64,000 nucleotides of DNA from Chthoniobacterales bacterium (GTDB lineage: Bacteria; Verrucomicrobiota; Verrucomicrobiia; Chthoniobacterales; UBA10450). Where the stretch lies: positions 1 through 64,000 of the forward strand of contig DATENU010000020.1 of NCBI GenBank assembly GCA_035274845.1, written 5' to 3'. Below the pieces are notes generated by a model that did not search any database, was not told the origin of the DNA, and worked only from the letters and a program-made list of their open reading frames with translations. Below are positions 1 to 7,617 of the stretch, in pieces (within the stretch, counting starts at the first letter, position 1; each line of letters begins with the position of its first letter). The translations under genes were made by a program, and so were the position numbers.

Positions 1-878
1 CCAGGCTGCCCGCAGCACTGGCTCAGGCGTGGAAGACGTTTGTTCCGTCCGAGCCCGGCAGCGCTGCGCAAATGAATCCAGCCATCCTGGTGCTGATGAT
101 TCTGTTCCTGTTCCTGGTGATCGCCGGTGTCATCGCCATCACCCAGGGTGTGCGAAAGATTGCGGTACAATACGCCAAGCGAATCGTCGGCCGAAAACAA
201 TATGGCGGCGGCACTCAATACATGCCGTTGAAGGTGAATTACGCGGGTGTCATGCCGATCATTTTTGCCTGGGCGATCCTTTTGTTCCCCACCACGATCG
301 TTGGATTCATGTTTCCCAACAGCCCGACTGCGCGCTGGATCGCGGACATGCTTTCAGTCGGCTGGATGCATTATGTGTTTCTGGCGGCGATGATTTTCTT
401 CTTCAGTTATTTCTGGGTGGCAACCCAATTTCAGCCGTCGCAGATCGCCGACGATCTCAAGAAATACGGCGGTTATATTCCCGGTGTCCGTCCAGGCAAG
501 CCGACGGCGGAGTTTCTCGATTACACGATGACGCGGCTGACTTTCGCGGGGGCAATCTTCCTCACGATCATTGCCGTTCTGCCCAGTTTGCTCAGCCAGT
601 GGCTGAATGTGCCCCAGATCACCGCGCAATTCTTTGGTGGAACCAGCCTGCTGATTATCGTGGGTGTTATTTTGGACACGATGCGGCAGGTGGAGACGCA
701 CCTCATTCAGCGCCATTACGATGGTTTCCTGCGTAAGGGACGCATCCGCGGCGCGCGCTTCGACCGCGCCAGTTACGCTCGCGGAGAGACGGCCCGGAGC
801 ACGACCCTCATGTGGCTTTATGTCGGCATCGCAATTTTGGTGATCGCCGGGGTCGCAATCGCTCTCCACGGACACTAA
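1..878 (+). CDS. secY: Protein translocase subunit SecY (3' part)
   Basis: SecY is the channel subunit of the Sec translocon in the inner membrane. The gene enters from the left edge; the frame is open from base 3 and ends in TAA at 876-878. The part seen covers the last half: a helix rich in Leu/Ile, the cytosolic loop with VQYAKRIVGRKQYGGG and YMPLKVNYAGVMPIIFA, three more helices, and the terminal QRHYDGFLRKGRIRG basic tail, all typical of SecY. Unusually, about 40 residues follow, ending in a further hydrophobic stretch (WLYVGIAILVIAGVAIALHG). adk follows with no gap, as in standard ribosomal-protein operons. Identity is very sure; the number of missing N-terminal residues is unknown. Confidence 0.97.
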   Translation, partial: RLPAALAQAWKTFVPSEPGSAAQMNPAILVLMILFLFLVIAGVIAITQGVRKIAVQYAKRIVGRKQYGGGTQYMPLKVNYAGVMPIIFAWAILLFPTTIVGFMFPNSPTARWIADMLSVGWMHYVFLAAMIFFFSYFWVATQFQPSQIADDLKKYGGYIPGVRPGKPTAEFLDYTMTRLTFAGAIFLTIIAVLPSLLSQWLNVPQITAQFFGGTSLLIIVGVILDTMRQVETHLIQRHYDGFLRKGRIRGARFDRASYARGETARSTTLMWLYVGIAILVIAGVAIALHGH

Positions 879-1532
879 GTGAAAAAGCGACTGGTGCTTC
901 TCGGTGCGCCCGGTTCCGGAAAAGGAACCCAGGCCGAAATGATCACGCGGCACTTTGGGATTCCGGTGACGTCTACGGGAGCAATCCTGCGAAGAGAAGT
1001 GGAATTGGGGACGCTGCTCGGGATCGAGACGGCGGAAAAAACCAAGCACGGCGAGCTCGTTCCCGACAAGATCATCATTGAATTGATCGAGGACTGGGTG
1101 CGCCTCCATGGCGCGCACGGATTCGTGTTCGACGGTTTTCCGCGCACGATTCCGCAGGCTGAAGCGCTCCAGGGAATTTTGCTTCGTCATCACACGCCCT
1201 TGGATCTTGCGATCTGGCTCGACGTTTCGGCGGACACCATCAAGGAACGCATCTCCCATCGACTGCAATGCCAATCCTGCGGGTTCACCACCAGCGAGGG
1301 GGCGGCCGTGTTTTCCGAGCGCGCGATTTGCCCTTATTGCGATGGACCGCTGATCCGGCGGACGGACGACGACGCCGCGGTATTGGAAACGCGCCTCTCA
1401 GAATTCAACAGCAAGACGCAGCCGGTCGCCGACCACTATTCGGGGCTGAGCTGTCTGCGGAAGATCGACGGCAATCGCGATCGCGAAGAGGTTTTTGCCG
1501 ACATCTCGCGGTTGATCGAGCAACCGGCATGA
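879..1532 (+). CDS. adk: Adenylate kinase
   Basis: Catalyses ATP + AMP <-> 2 ADP in the cytosol. The 217-residue protein has the P-loop GAPGSGKGTQ at residues 9-18, the AMP-site DGFPRT motif, and a long-type LID domain. The LID carries a four-cysteine metal site (Cys131, Cys134, Cys151, Cys154), as in zinc-binding Gram-positive-type enzymes. GTG was taken as start because it directly follows the secY stop codon and gives the usual MKKRLVLLGAPG-like beginning. The stop codon overlaps the start of map (ATGA), so the genes are probably translationally coupled. A secY-adk-map-infA order is the common arrangement at the end of the spc operon. Confidence 0.97.
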   Translation: MKKRLVLLGAPGSGKGTQAEMITRHFGIPVTSTGAILRREVELGTLLGIETAEKTKHGELVPDKIIIELIEDWVRLHGAHGFVFDGFPRTIPQAEALQGILLRHHTPLDLAIWLDVSADTIKERISHRLQCQSCGFTTSEGAAVFSERAICPYCDGPLIRRTDDDAAVLETRLSEFNSKTQPVADHYSGLSCLRKIDGNRDREEVFADISRLIEQPA

Positions 1533-2305
1533 TCCCGATCAAAAGTCCGAAGGAGATCGACAAAATGCGGCAGGCTTGCCGCACCGCGAGCGAGATTCTC
1601 GACCGGGTGAGCGAACTGGTGCGGCCCGGCATTTCCACGAAGGAAGTCGACCAGGCTGCCGCGGATCTCATGCAGGAGGCCGGCGTGCAAAGCGCCTTTT
1701 TGGGTTATCGGCTCGGGCACCGGGTGTTCCCCGGCAATATTTGCATCTCGCTCAATGACGAGATCGTGCACGGGATTGGCAGCCAGCGCCGGGTTCAATA
1801 CGGCGATATCGTGAAGCTCGACATCGGCGTGGTCCAGGATGGTTGGGTAGGAGATACCGCTTCCACCGTTCCCGTTGGCATGATCGAGGAACGCACCGAA
1901 CGATTGCTCCGGGTGACGGAGTCGGCTCTACGGCGTGCGATTGAAATTGCCTCCGAAGGGGTCAGGCTTGGCGACGTTTGCGCTGCCATCGAGGAGGTGG
2001 CGACGCGGGAGCGGTTTAATGTGGTACGTGAATTTGTCGGGCACGGGGTCGGCCGCAAGCTGCACGAAGAACCCCAGGTGCCGAATTACGGAAAGCGCGG
2101 CAGCGGCCCTCGGCTGAAGGCGGGGATGACCCTGGCCATCGAGCCGATGATTAATTCCGGGACCGCTTCCGTCAAACTGCTCGATGACGGCTGGACAGTT
2201 TGCACGGCGGACGGAATGCCCTCGGCGCATTTCGAACACACCGTTCTAATTACGAAGGAAGAGCCTGAAATCCTGACATGGCGCGGAAAGACGCAATTGA
2301 AGTAG
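1529..2305 (+). CDS. map: Type I methionine aminopeptidase
   Basis: Removes the N-terminal methionine from nascent proteins. The 258-residue product starts [16 protein letters not shown], a normal type I beginning without a zinc-finger extension. The five metal ligands of the pita-bread fold can be placed: two Asp in [14 protein letters not shown], His in [12 protein letters not shown], Glu in IEPMI and Glu in FEHTVLI. The ATG overlaps the adk stop by four bases. A longer frame opens upstream, but its extra residues run antiparallel to nothing known and lie inside adk, so it was rejected. The 3' end overlaps infA by 28 bases. Confidence 0.96.
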   Translation: MIPIKSPKEIDKMRQACRTASEILDRVSELVRPGISTKEVDQAAADLMQEAGVQSAFLGYRLGHRVFPGNICISLNDEIVHGIGSQRRVQYGDIVKLDIGVVQDGWVGDTASTVPVGMIEERTERLLRVTESALRRAIEIASEGVRLGDVCAAIEEVATRERFNVVREFVGHGVGRKLHEEPQVPNYGKRGSGPRLKAGMTLAIEPMINSGTASVKLLDDGWTVCTADGMPSAHFEHTVLITKEEPEILTWRGKTQLK

Positions 2306-2496
2306 AAGGCAAAGTCGTAGAGTTACTGCCCAACACCATGTTTCGCGTCGAGTTGCCCAACGGGCACCGGGTTCTGGCCCACATTTCCGGTAAAATGCGC
2401 CTCCATTTCATTCGTATCTTGCCAGGTGACAAAGTTATGCTAGAGGTTTCTCCCTACGATTTGTCAAAGGGGCGGATCACCTACCGCCAGAAATGA
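2278..2496 (+). CDS. infA: Translation initiation factor IF-1
   Basis: IF-1 binds the 30S A-site during initiation. At 72 residues it has the family's exact usual length and is a single S1-type OB fold with the conserved [21 protein letters not shown] and [10 protein letters not shown] segments. The ATG lies inside the end of map, so expression is probably coupled. A terminator-like hairpin follows the stop codon immediately. Confidence 0.98.
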   Translation: MARKDAIEVEGKVVELLPNTMFRVELPNGHRVLAHISGKMRLHFIRILPGDKVMLEVSPYDLSKGRITYRQK

Positions 2497-2498
2497 CG

Positions 2499-2524
2499 AC
2501 GCGGAGCCGATCTCCGCGTTTTTT
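2499..2524 (+). terminator. Terminator-like hairpin between infA and rpmJ
   Basis: A perfect 8-bp stem (ACGCGGAG / CTCCGCGT, 2499-2506 with 2512-2519) has a 5-base loop and a run of six T at 2519-2524. It begins three bases after the infA stop. This is the strongest intrinsic-terminator shape in the ribosomal-protein operon, and it lies inside the operon rather than at its end. Confidence 0.75.
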
Positions 2525-2545
2525 GTCCTCCCGAATCGATTTGTT

Positions 2546-2659
2546 ATGAAAGTTCGACCATCAGTAAAAAGGCTTTGTGAAGCGTGCAAGATCGTGAAGC
2601 GGAAGAACGTTGTCCGCGTGATCTGCAAGAACCCGCGTCACAAGCAGCGCCAGGGTTAA
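2546..2659 (+). CDS. rpmJ: 50S ribosomal protein L36
   Basis: A 37-residue protein beginning [20 protein letters not shown] and ending in NPRHKQRQG. It has the C-x2-C...C...H zinc-ribbon pattern of the zinc-binding form of L36 (Cys11, Cys14, Cys27, His32). It lies between infA and rpsM, its normal place. The stop codon is followed six bases later by the rpsM start. Confidence 0.97.
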   Translation: MKVRPSVKRLCEACKIVKRKNVVRVICKNPRHKQRQG

Positions 2660-2665
2660 TTTTTT

Positions 2666-3061
2666 ATGCCCAGACTACTAGGAGTTGAGATTCCGGCGGA
2701 CAAACGCATCGAAGCGTCGTTGACTTATATCTACGGCATTGGGCCGAGCACAGCGAAGCGTGTCCTGGAACAGACGAATATCGATCCGAACCTGCGCGCG
2801 AAAGATCTGACTCCGCATCAGATTAACGAAATCATCCAGACGATTACCGGCAACAAGATGCTCATCGAGGGCGATCTTCGCCGCGAGTTGCAGAGCAACT
2901 TGAAGCGGCTTCAGGCGATCAACTGTTATCGCGGCATCCGCCACCGGCGGGGACTCCCCGTCCGCGGGCAGCGCACTTCCACCAACGCCCGGACGCGGAA
3001 GGGGCCGCGAAAGACTGTCGGCGTCATCCGCAATAAGGATGCGAAGGCCGGCAAGGTATAA
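2666..3061 (+). CDS. rpsM: 30S ribosomal protein S13
   Basis: S13 sits at the head of the small subunit and contacts the P-site tRNA. The 131-residue protein begins [20 protein letters not shown] and has the [14 protein letters not shown] helix-two-turns-helix segment. Its Arg/Lys-rich tail is [20 protein letters not shown]. Length and order (rpmJ-rpsM-rpsK-rpsD) are standard. No Shine-Dalgarno site is seen upstream, only a T-rich stretch. Confidence 0.98.
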   Translation: MPRLLGVEIPADKRIEASLTYIYGIGPSTAKRVLEQTNIDPNLRAKDLTPHQINEIIQTITGNKMLIEGDLRRELQSNLKRLQAINCYRGIRHRRGLPVRGQRTSTNARTRKGPRKTVGVIRNKDAKAGKV

Positions 3062-3079
3062 CTTTTAAGAACTTCAGCC

Positions 3080-3760
3080 ATGGCAGATTCCGAAGAAAAA
3101 AATCCCGAAACGCCGAGCAGCGCCGAGAAGCCGAAGGCGAAAACTCCGAAGGCAAAGCCGGAGGCCGCGGAGGCCGCTGCTCCTTCAGCTGACACGCAAG
3201 CTGCGACAGCGGAAACCACTCCAGCGGCGGCAGGCCCCGAGGCGGCGCCGGTCACGGCGGCTGCTCCCGAAGCTCCCGCCAAGCCAGCCAAAAAAGCGGC
3301 CAAAGCGAAGAAGGAAGAGACCGCCGCTCCGGTTGAGGCGCCCAAGGAGAATCTCTCGCTCGACCCGAACGACGTCGAAAAGCCCAAGATCATTAAGGCC
3401 AAGGGGAGCAAGAATGTTCATACCGGGATCGCTCACGTCCTTTCCACTTTTAACAACACGATTGTCACGATTACCGATCTGAAGGGAAACGTGATTGGCT
3501 GGTCGAGTGCCGGCAAAGTTGGCTTCAAAGGCTCGCGCAAAAGCACCGCCTACGCCGCTCAGATGGTGGCCCAGGACGCATCGCGCCAAGCCATGGGTCA
3601 CGGTCTCAAGGAAGTCGAAGTTCTCGTGCGGGGTCCCGGCGCAGGCCGAGAATCCGCCGTCCGCGCTCTTCAGGCTATTGGGCTTGATCTCACCGTCATC
3701 CGCGACGTCACCCCCGTCCCTCACAACGGTTGCCGCCCGCCGAAACAGCGCCGCGTCTGA
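3080..3760 (+). CDS. rpsK: 30S ribosomal protein S11 with long N-terminal extension
   Basis: S11 is a platform protein of the 30S subunit. The conserved domain begins near residue 105 ([13 protein letters not shown]) and runs through [26 protein letters not shown] and the C-terminal [16 protein letters not shown], all standard. The first ~100 residues are unusual: a disordered Ala/Pro/Lys/Glu-rich tail with no cysteine or aromatic motif. S11 is usually about 130 residues; this one is 226. The ATG at 3080 was kept because the frame is open with similar base composition throughout and no good internal start precedes the conserved domain. Confidence 0.95.
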   Translation: MADSEEKNPETPSSAEKPKAKTPKAKPEAAEAAAPSADTQAATAETTPAAAGPEAAPVTAAAPEAPAKPAKKAAKAKKEETAAPVEAPKENLSLDPNDVEKPKIIKAKGSKNVHTGIAHVLSTFNNTIVTITDLKGNVIGWSSAGKVGFKGSRKSTAYAAQMVAQDASRQAMGHGLKEVEVLVRGPGAGRESAVRALQAIGLDLTVIRDVTPVPHNGCRPPKQRRV

Positions 3761-3801
3761 TCTTTCTTAATTCTTAATTCCTACTTCTTACTTTTCTTCC
3801 A

Positions 3802-4413
3802 ATGGGCAGATACACCGGACCGAAAACGAAAGTCAGCCGCCGCTATGGCGTGCCGCTCTTTGGACCTGCGAAAGCGCTCGAGCGAAAGAATTATCCTCCG
3901 GGAATGCATGGGCCGAAAGGCTCACGCCGTAAGCAATCCGATTACGCGATCGCGTTGGGGGAAAAGCAGAAGCTTCGGTATCAATACGGCCTCCTCGAGA
4001 AACAATTTCGCCGCATTTTCCAAACTGCTCTGCGCAAGCGCGGCGTCACCGGTGAAACGCTGCTCCAGCTCTTGGAAACGCGACTGGATAACGTCGTCTT
4101 CCGGCTTGGGCTGGCCAATACCCGCAGTTCCGCCCGACAACTGGTTTCTCACGGCCACGTCCAGGTGAATGGCCGCAACGTGAACATCGCTTCCTACAAC
4201 GTCAAAGCAGGCGATGAGGTGACGGTGAAAGACCGGCCGAAATCGCGGCAGCTCGCTTTGCGGAATCTGGAGCTAACCCAGATTGCTCCGGTTCCGGATT
4301 GGCTTGTCGCCAACCGTGACGCCCTTAGCGGCAAAGTTTCTCGCATCCCGACCCGGGATGAGATGCAACCGATGGTCAACGAGCAGTTGATCGTCGAGTT
4401 GTACTCGCGGTAA
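3802..4413 (+). CDS. rpsD: 30S ribosomal protein S4
   Basis: S4 is a primary 16S rRNA-binding protein of the 30S body. The 203-residue product begins MGRYTGPKTKVSRRYGVPLF and contains the S4 RNA-binding domain RLDNVVFRLGLANTRSSARQ-LVSHGHVQVNG around residues 90-125. It lacks the N-terminal zinc cysteines, so it is the C-minus form. It is the last gene of the rightward block: no rpoA or rplQ follows, and the next gene is on the other strand. Confidence 0.97.
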   Translation: MGRYTGPKTKVSRRYGVPLFGPAKALERKNYPPGMHGPKGSRRKQSDYAIALGEKQKLRYQYGLLEKQFRRIFQTALRKRGVTGETLLQLLETRLDNVVFRLGLANTRSSARQLVSHGHVQVNGRNVNIASYNVKAGDEVTVKDRPKSRQLALRNLELTQIAPVPDWLVANRDALSGKVSRIPTRDEMQPMVNEQLIVELYSR

Positions 4414-4421
4414 GAGACTAT

Positions 4422-4658
4422 CTATCCAGGCGGGCGTTCCAGGAGTTCGAGCGCTTTGCTGTAGCTGCGGCGCTGGAGGAAATGGCGCAATTCTGGGTCG
4501 ACTTTCGACGGCAGGCGTTGTTCGAGGCTCTCAATCTTTTCCGACACGTCTCGTAACCGCTCGGTATGGCGATGGGGATCTTGCCTGCTTTGTTCGTCGG
4601 CGATGATCGCCAGGCGTTCGCGTAACGCGGCCTCCAGATCAGTCAGGATATTTTCCAT
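4422..4658 (-). CDS. Small coiled-coil hypothetical protein
   Basis: A 78-residue acidic/basic helical protein (MENILTDLEAALRERLAIIA...). It has heptad-like Leu/Ile spacing over residues 5-50 and a second short helix (LRHFLQRRSYSKALELLE) near the end. No family is recognised. It converges with rpsD and is divergent from the receiver gene at 4704, which suggests the 45-base gap carries both promoters. It may only be a conserved small structural protein; nothing in the sequence shows a function. Confidence 0.6.
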   Translation of the reverse strand: MENILTDLEAALRERLAIIADEQSRQDPHRHTERLRDVSEKIESLEQRLPSKVDPELRHFLQRRSYSKALELLERPPG

Positions 4659-4703
4659 CTATAAAAACTTGAAACGCGCTGCCCTTTGGCGCAAGCGTCC
4701 CTT

Positions 4704-5117
4704 ATGAGCGAGGGAGCAGCAAAGAAAATTCTGATTGTGGACGACGACGTGGCGCTGATGCGGGTGATGCGCGAAGCGCTGACCTCGTTCTTGCGTTGCG
4801 AGGTGGATACGTCGCCCAAGCCGGAATACGGATTCGAGCTCGCCCTGAAAAAGACCTACGACCTGATGCTGTTCGATTTCTCGATGCCGATGATCGACGG
4901 CGCGATGCTGTTCTTTCTCATTGGAAAGGTTTACAATCACTCTATCCCTCCGCGAATTGTCCCGCCGCTTCTGCTCGTGACCGGCAAGGGGGAGGAGAAG
5001 CGTGCCCAGGAACTATTACACGAGGCCGGTGTTCGCGGATTGATCCCGAAGCCGTTCGCCATCAATCGCTTGATCGAGAAGGTGAAAGAGTGTCTGCCGG
5101 GAGTGCAGACCGTGTAA
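4704..5117 (+). CDS. Single-domain response regulator (receiver only)
   Basis: A 137-residue CheY-like receiver without an output domain. The acidic cluster DDD follows ILIV at residues 10-15. The phosphoacceptor Asp is in LMLFDFSMPM, the switch Thr in LLVTGKGEE, and the conserved Lys in IPKPFA. ATG at 4704 was chosen over an in-frame TTG at 4686 because it gives the normal short beginning before the first strand. No histidine kinase is adjacent, so the partner cannot be named. Confidence 0.85.
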   Translation: MSEGAAKKILIVDDDVALMRVMREALTSFLRCEVDTSPKPEYGFELALKKTYDLMLFDFSMPMIDGAMLFFLIGKVYNHSIPPRIVPPLLLVTGKGEEKRAQELLHEAGVRGLIPKPFAINRLIEKVKECLPGVQTV

Positions 5118-5163
5118 CGCCGCGGACGCTGGTTGGCGGCGATGGAGCGCCTTCGCTGAAAGC

Positions 5164-5514
5164 TTAGCGGGCAGCCTCTTCGAGCAATTGACGGCGCGCT
5201 TCGATCCAATCGTGAGCGGAATCTCCCGGAAGGGAAAGCCTGGCTCGCCGCTCGGCGAGAAAGTAGGCGCGCAGGCGGATTGCCTCATCGGAAGGCTCGG
5301 CTGGCGTGGAAGCCGGCGCAGGCTGTGCGGCTGAGCGTGCCGGCGCGGCTTTGGGAGTCTTCTCTTTGGCAGCGGCCTTTTTTGCTTTCGGCTTCGCGGC
5401 GGTGACGCGCGGCTTTTTAGCGGGCCGCGCGGCTGGTTTCGGACCGCTGCCGGAGGCGCTTGGAGCCGGAGTGTCCGCTTGTTTTTCAGGTTCGTTTTTG
5501 GATTTTTTGGCCAC
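5164..5514 (-). CDS. DUF2934-like protein with histone H1-like tail
   Basis: 116 residues. The first ~75 are Lys/Ala/Pro-rich with KPKAKKAAAKEKTPKAAP-type repeats, resembling histone H1 C-tails. The last ~40 (IRLRAYFLAERRARLSLPGD then DWIEARRQLLEE) match the short DUF2934 signature of A-Y-x3-E-x-R...G...D-W-x2-A. The function of DUF2934 is unknown. A DNA-binding role for the basic tail is only an inference from composition. It converges with the receiver gene. Confidence 0.7.
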   Translation of the reverse strand: MAKKSKNEPEKQADTPAPSASGSGPKPAARPAKKPRVTAAKPKAKKAAAKEKTPKAAPARSAAQPAPASTPAEPSDEAIRLRAYFLAERRARLSLPGDSAHDWIEARRQLLEEAAR

Positions 5515-5622
5515 GTTTAGTTGCTTGGAATGCTTGCGAGACCGAATACCGGTCGAGAGGGGGTTGCAAGCGGATTTTGCAAAGCGGTTGCGCGAGGAGA
5601 CTGATTTCGCCTACCGTGCTCC

Positions 5623-6051
5623 ATGCGACACTTTGTGATTCGCTGGTTTATCACGACGGTGGCGGTAATGGTCGCAGCGTCGTTGCTCAGCGGAATTCGA
5701 TATGACAGCGTGGGAGCCCTGATCGGCGCGGCCTTACTCCTCGGCATCCTCAATGCCTTCGTGCGTCCGGTGTTGCTGATTCTGGGCGCCCCCTTGATTT
5801 TGCTGACGCTGGGATTTTTTATCCTGCTCGTGAACGGATTGATGCTGTATTGGGTGGGGAGCGTTGTGGGCGGATTTCACGTGGATGGCTACGGCAGCGC
5901 GTTCTGGGGAGCTATTTGGATCGGCATCGTCAGCTGGTTGTTGAGCGCCTTCTTTCGCGGAAGTGACGGGCGCGTTCATGTGTTGACGCATCATACGCAG
6001 ATAAAACAGGTGCAGGGCCGAGTAATCGAACCGGGAGACAAACTCCAATGA
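5623..6051 (+). CDS. Phage-holin superfamily IV-type membrane protein
   Basis: A 142-residue inner-membrane protein with four hydrophobic segments (about residues 8-24, 31-50, 53-80 and 95-115) and the motif NAFVRPVLLILGAPLILLTL typical of the family named mycobacterial 4-TM phage holin (Phage_holin_4_2). Despite the name these are widespread chromosomal proteins of unknown role, and no phage gene is nearby. The stop overlaps the start of the next gene (ATGA), which suggests a two-gene operon with the proteasome-like peptidase. Confidence 0.85.
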   Translation: MRHFVIRWFITTVAVMVAASLLSGIRYDSVGALIGAALLLGILNAFVRPVLLILGAPLILLTLGFFILLVNGLMLYWVGSVVGGFHVDGYGSAFWGAIWIGIVSWLLSAFFRGSDGRVHVLTHHTQIKQVQGRVIEPGDKLQ

Positions 6052-6818
6052 CTTATTGCCTGGGAATGCTTTGCCGCGCGGGCGCGGTGTTTTTGTCCGA
6101 CTCGAGGACGAGCGCGGGCATGGACAACATCACGATGTGCAGCAAGATGCGAATCTACGAGAAGCCGGGCGAACGGGTGATCTGTATTCTCAGCTCGGGG
6201 AACCTTTCGCTGACTCAAGCCACCATCGCCTTGATCGACGAGGATATTCATGCTGGGAAGCAGGATGAAGCCCGCGAGCGAATCACGAACCGAAAGACGC
6301 TTTACGAGACCGTTTGTTATGTCGGATCAAAGGTCCGCGAAGTCGAGCGGCGAGATCGTGCTGCTCTCGAGAATGACGGATTCGATTTCAACATTCACCT
6401 GATTGTCGGCGGCCAGATCGCCGGGTTCCCGCCCGAGGTGTATCTGGTTTATCCGCAGGGGAATAGCATCCACGCCACGCGCGATTGTCCATTTTTGCAA
6501 ATCGGCGAGCGAAAATATGGAAAACCAATTCTGGATCGCGGTTTCAGCTACGAAACCGGCCTGGCCGATGCGGTGAAGGTTGGAATGATTTCGATCGATT
6601 CGACGATGACCAGCAACGTCGCGGTCGGGCCGCCGATTGATATTCTGTGCTACGAAACCGACTCGTTTCAGGCGAAATTGCGCGCCCATTTGGACGAGGA
6701 CGATCCTTACCTTCAGTCTATCAGCCAAAGGTGGCAGGACGGGATCGTGAAGCTGGTGAACGAAATGCCCGCGCCGGATTTTAGTAAGCCGGCGTTGGGG
6801 TTCGCGACGGCCGCCTAG
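6048..6818 (+). CDS. Anbu-type proteasome-related peptidase
   Basis: 256 residues beginning MTYCLGMLCRAGAVFLSDSRTSAGMDN. This is the Ntn-hydrolase start seen in Anbu/bacterial proteasome homologue proteins: Thr2 as presumed nucleophile, then SD-RT-AG-DN. Further support comes from CILSSGNLSLTQATI and a Gly-rich FNIHLIVGGQIAG strand. Anbu rings are related to HslV and proteasome beta subunits; their substrates are unknown. Known Anbu loci usually carry a transglutaminase-like gene, an alpha-E gene and an ATP-grasp gene, and none is seen here. It overlaps the upstream membrane-protein gene by four bases. Confidence 0.85.
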   Translation: MTYCLGMLCRAGAVFLSDSRTSAGMDNITMCSKMRIYEKPGERVICILSSGNLSLTQATIALIDEDIHAGKQDEARERITNRKTLYETVCYVGSKVREVERRDRAALENDGFDFNIHLIVGGQIAGFPPEVYLVYPQGNSIHATRDCPFLQIGERKYGKPILDRGFSYETGLADAVKVGMISIDSTMTSNVAVGPPIDILCYETDSFQAKLRAHLDEDDPYLQSISQRWQDGIVKLVNEMPAPDFSKPALGFATAA

Positions 6819-6840
6819 GCGAACCGGCGCAAGGAGGCCC

Positions 6841-7497
6841 ATGTTTGACGGCGGGGACGACAAGTTCGTCAGGCCACGCGTCAAAATCTGCGGGTTAACC
6901 CGAGCCGCAGATGCGGTCGCGGCAATTGAGTTTGGAGCCGATGCTCTTGGCTTCAATTTTTTTCCAGGAAGCAGGCGATACGTCCCAATTGGGGAACGAG
7001 ATTGGATTGCCGCGTTGCCAGAAGATGTCGCGAAGGTGGCTGTGCTGGTCGATCCAGATTGGAACGAAGCGATGGCGGCGGCGGCCCTGCCGGGGATTGC
7101 GGCACTTCAGTTGCATGGCCAGGAAACACCCGAGTTTTGCCGCCGGCTGGCAGAAGAGGGAATTCGTTTTGCCAAGGCCCTTCCCGTCTCGGACGAAGCT
7201 TCGGTGGTGGAAGCGCCCTCTTTTTGCACTCGGACGATTTTGCTGGATTCGGCGCGGGCCGGCGAATTCGGAGGAAGTGGGCGAGCCTTCAGGTGGGAGC
7301 TTGCGCGGGAATTCGTCAAAGCGAACCCGAAGCTTCGCGTAATCCTCGCGGGCGGCCTGACGCCGGAAAACGTAGCGGATGCAGTCGCCCTGGTCCGGCC
7401 TTTCGGGGTCGACGTCACCAGCGGAGTCGAGTCCTCGGAACGCGTCAAAGACCACGGCCGTCTCCGAGCGTTTATCGCTGCGGCCCGGGGCGCTTGA
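6841..7497 (+). CDS. trpF: Phosphoribosylanthranilate isomerase
   Basis: Third step of tryptophan synthesis, an Amadori rearrangement of PRA to CdRP in a TIM barrel. The 218-residue protein has the catalytic Cys in VKICGLT (residues 14-20), AIEFGADALGFNFFPGSRRY, LQLHG, the phosphate-binding ILAGGLTPENV, and the catalytic Asp in GVDVTSGVESS. The extra N-terminal ~10 residues are not conserved; the ATG at 6841 has no competing start close by. No other trp gene is adjacent. Confidence 0.95.
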   Translation: MFDGGDDKFVRPRVKICGLTRAADAVAAIEFGADALGFNFFPGSRRYVPIGERDWIAALPEDVAKVAVLVDPDWNEAMAAAALPGIAALQLHGQETPEFCRRLAEEGIRFAKALPVSDEASVVEAPSFCTRTILLDSARAGEFGGSGRAFRWELAREFVKANPKLRVILAGGLTPENVADAVALVRPFGVDVTSGVESSERVKDHGRLRAFIAAARGA

Positions 7498-7617
7498 CCT
7501 CTGGCGAATGCGCTAGGCTGACGAGTCGCGGAAGCCGTGGCGCTGCGGGTTGGCACGGGTTGGGCTGGTCTGCTTCCTGCTTTAATCCGTCCCGCACTCA
7601 ACGTCCCATACATATTT

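Noticed and set aside
5623-6051. Prophage lysis gene, because of the holin family name
   Set aside because: No phage structural, integrase or endolysin gene is nearby, and the family is mostly chromosomal.
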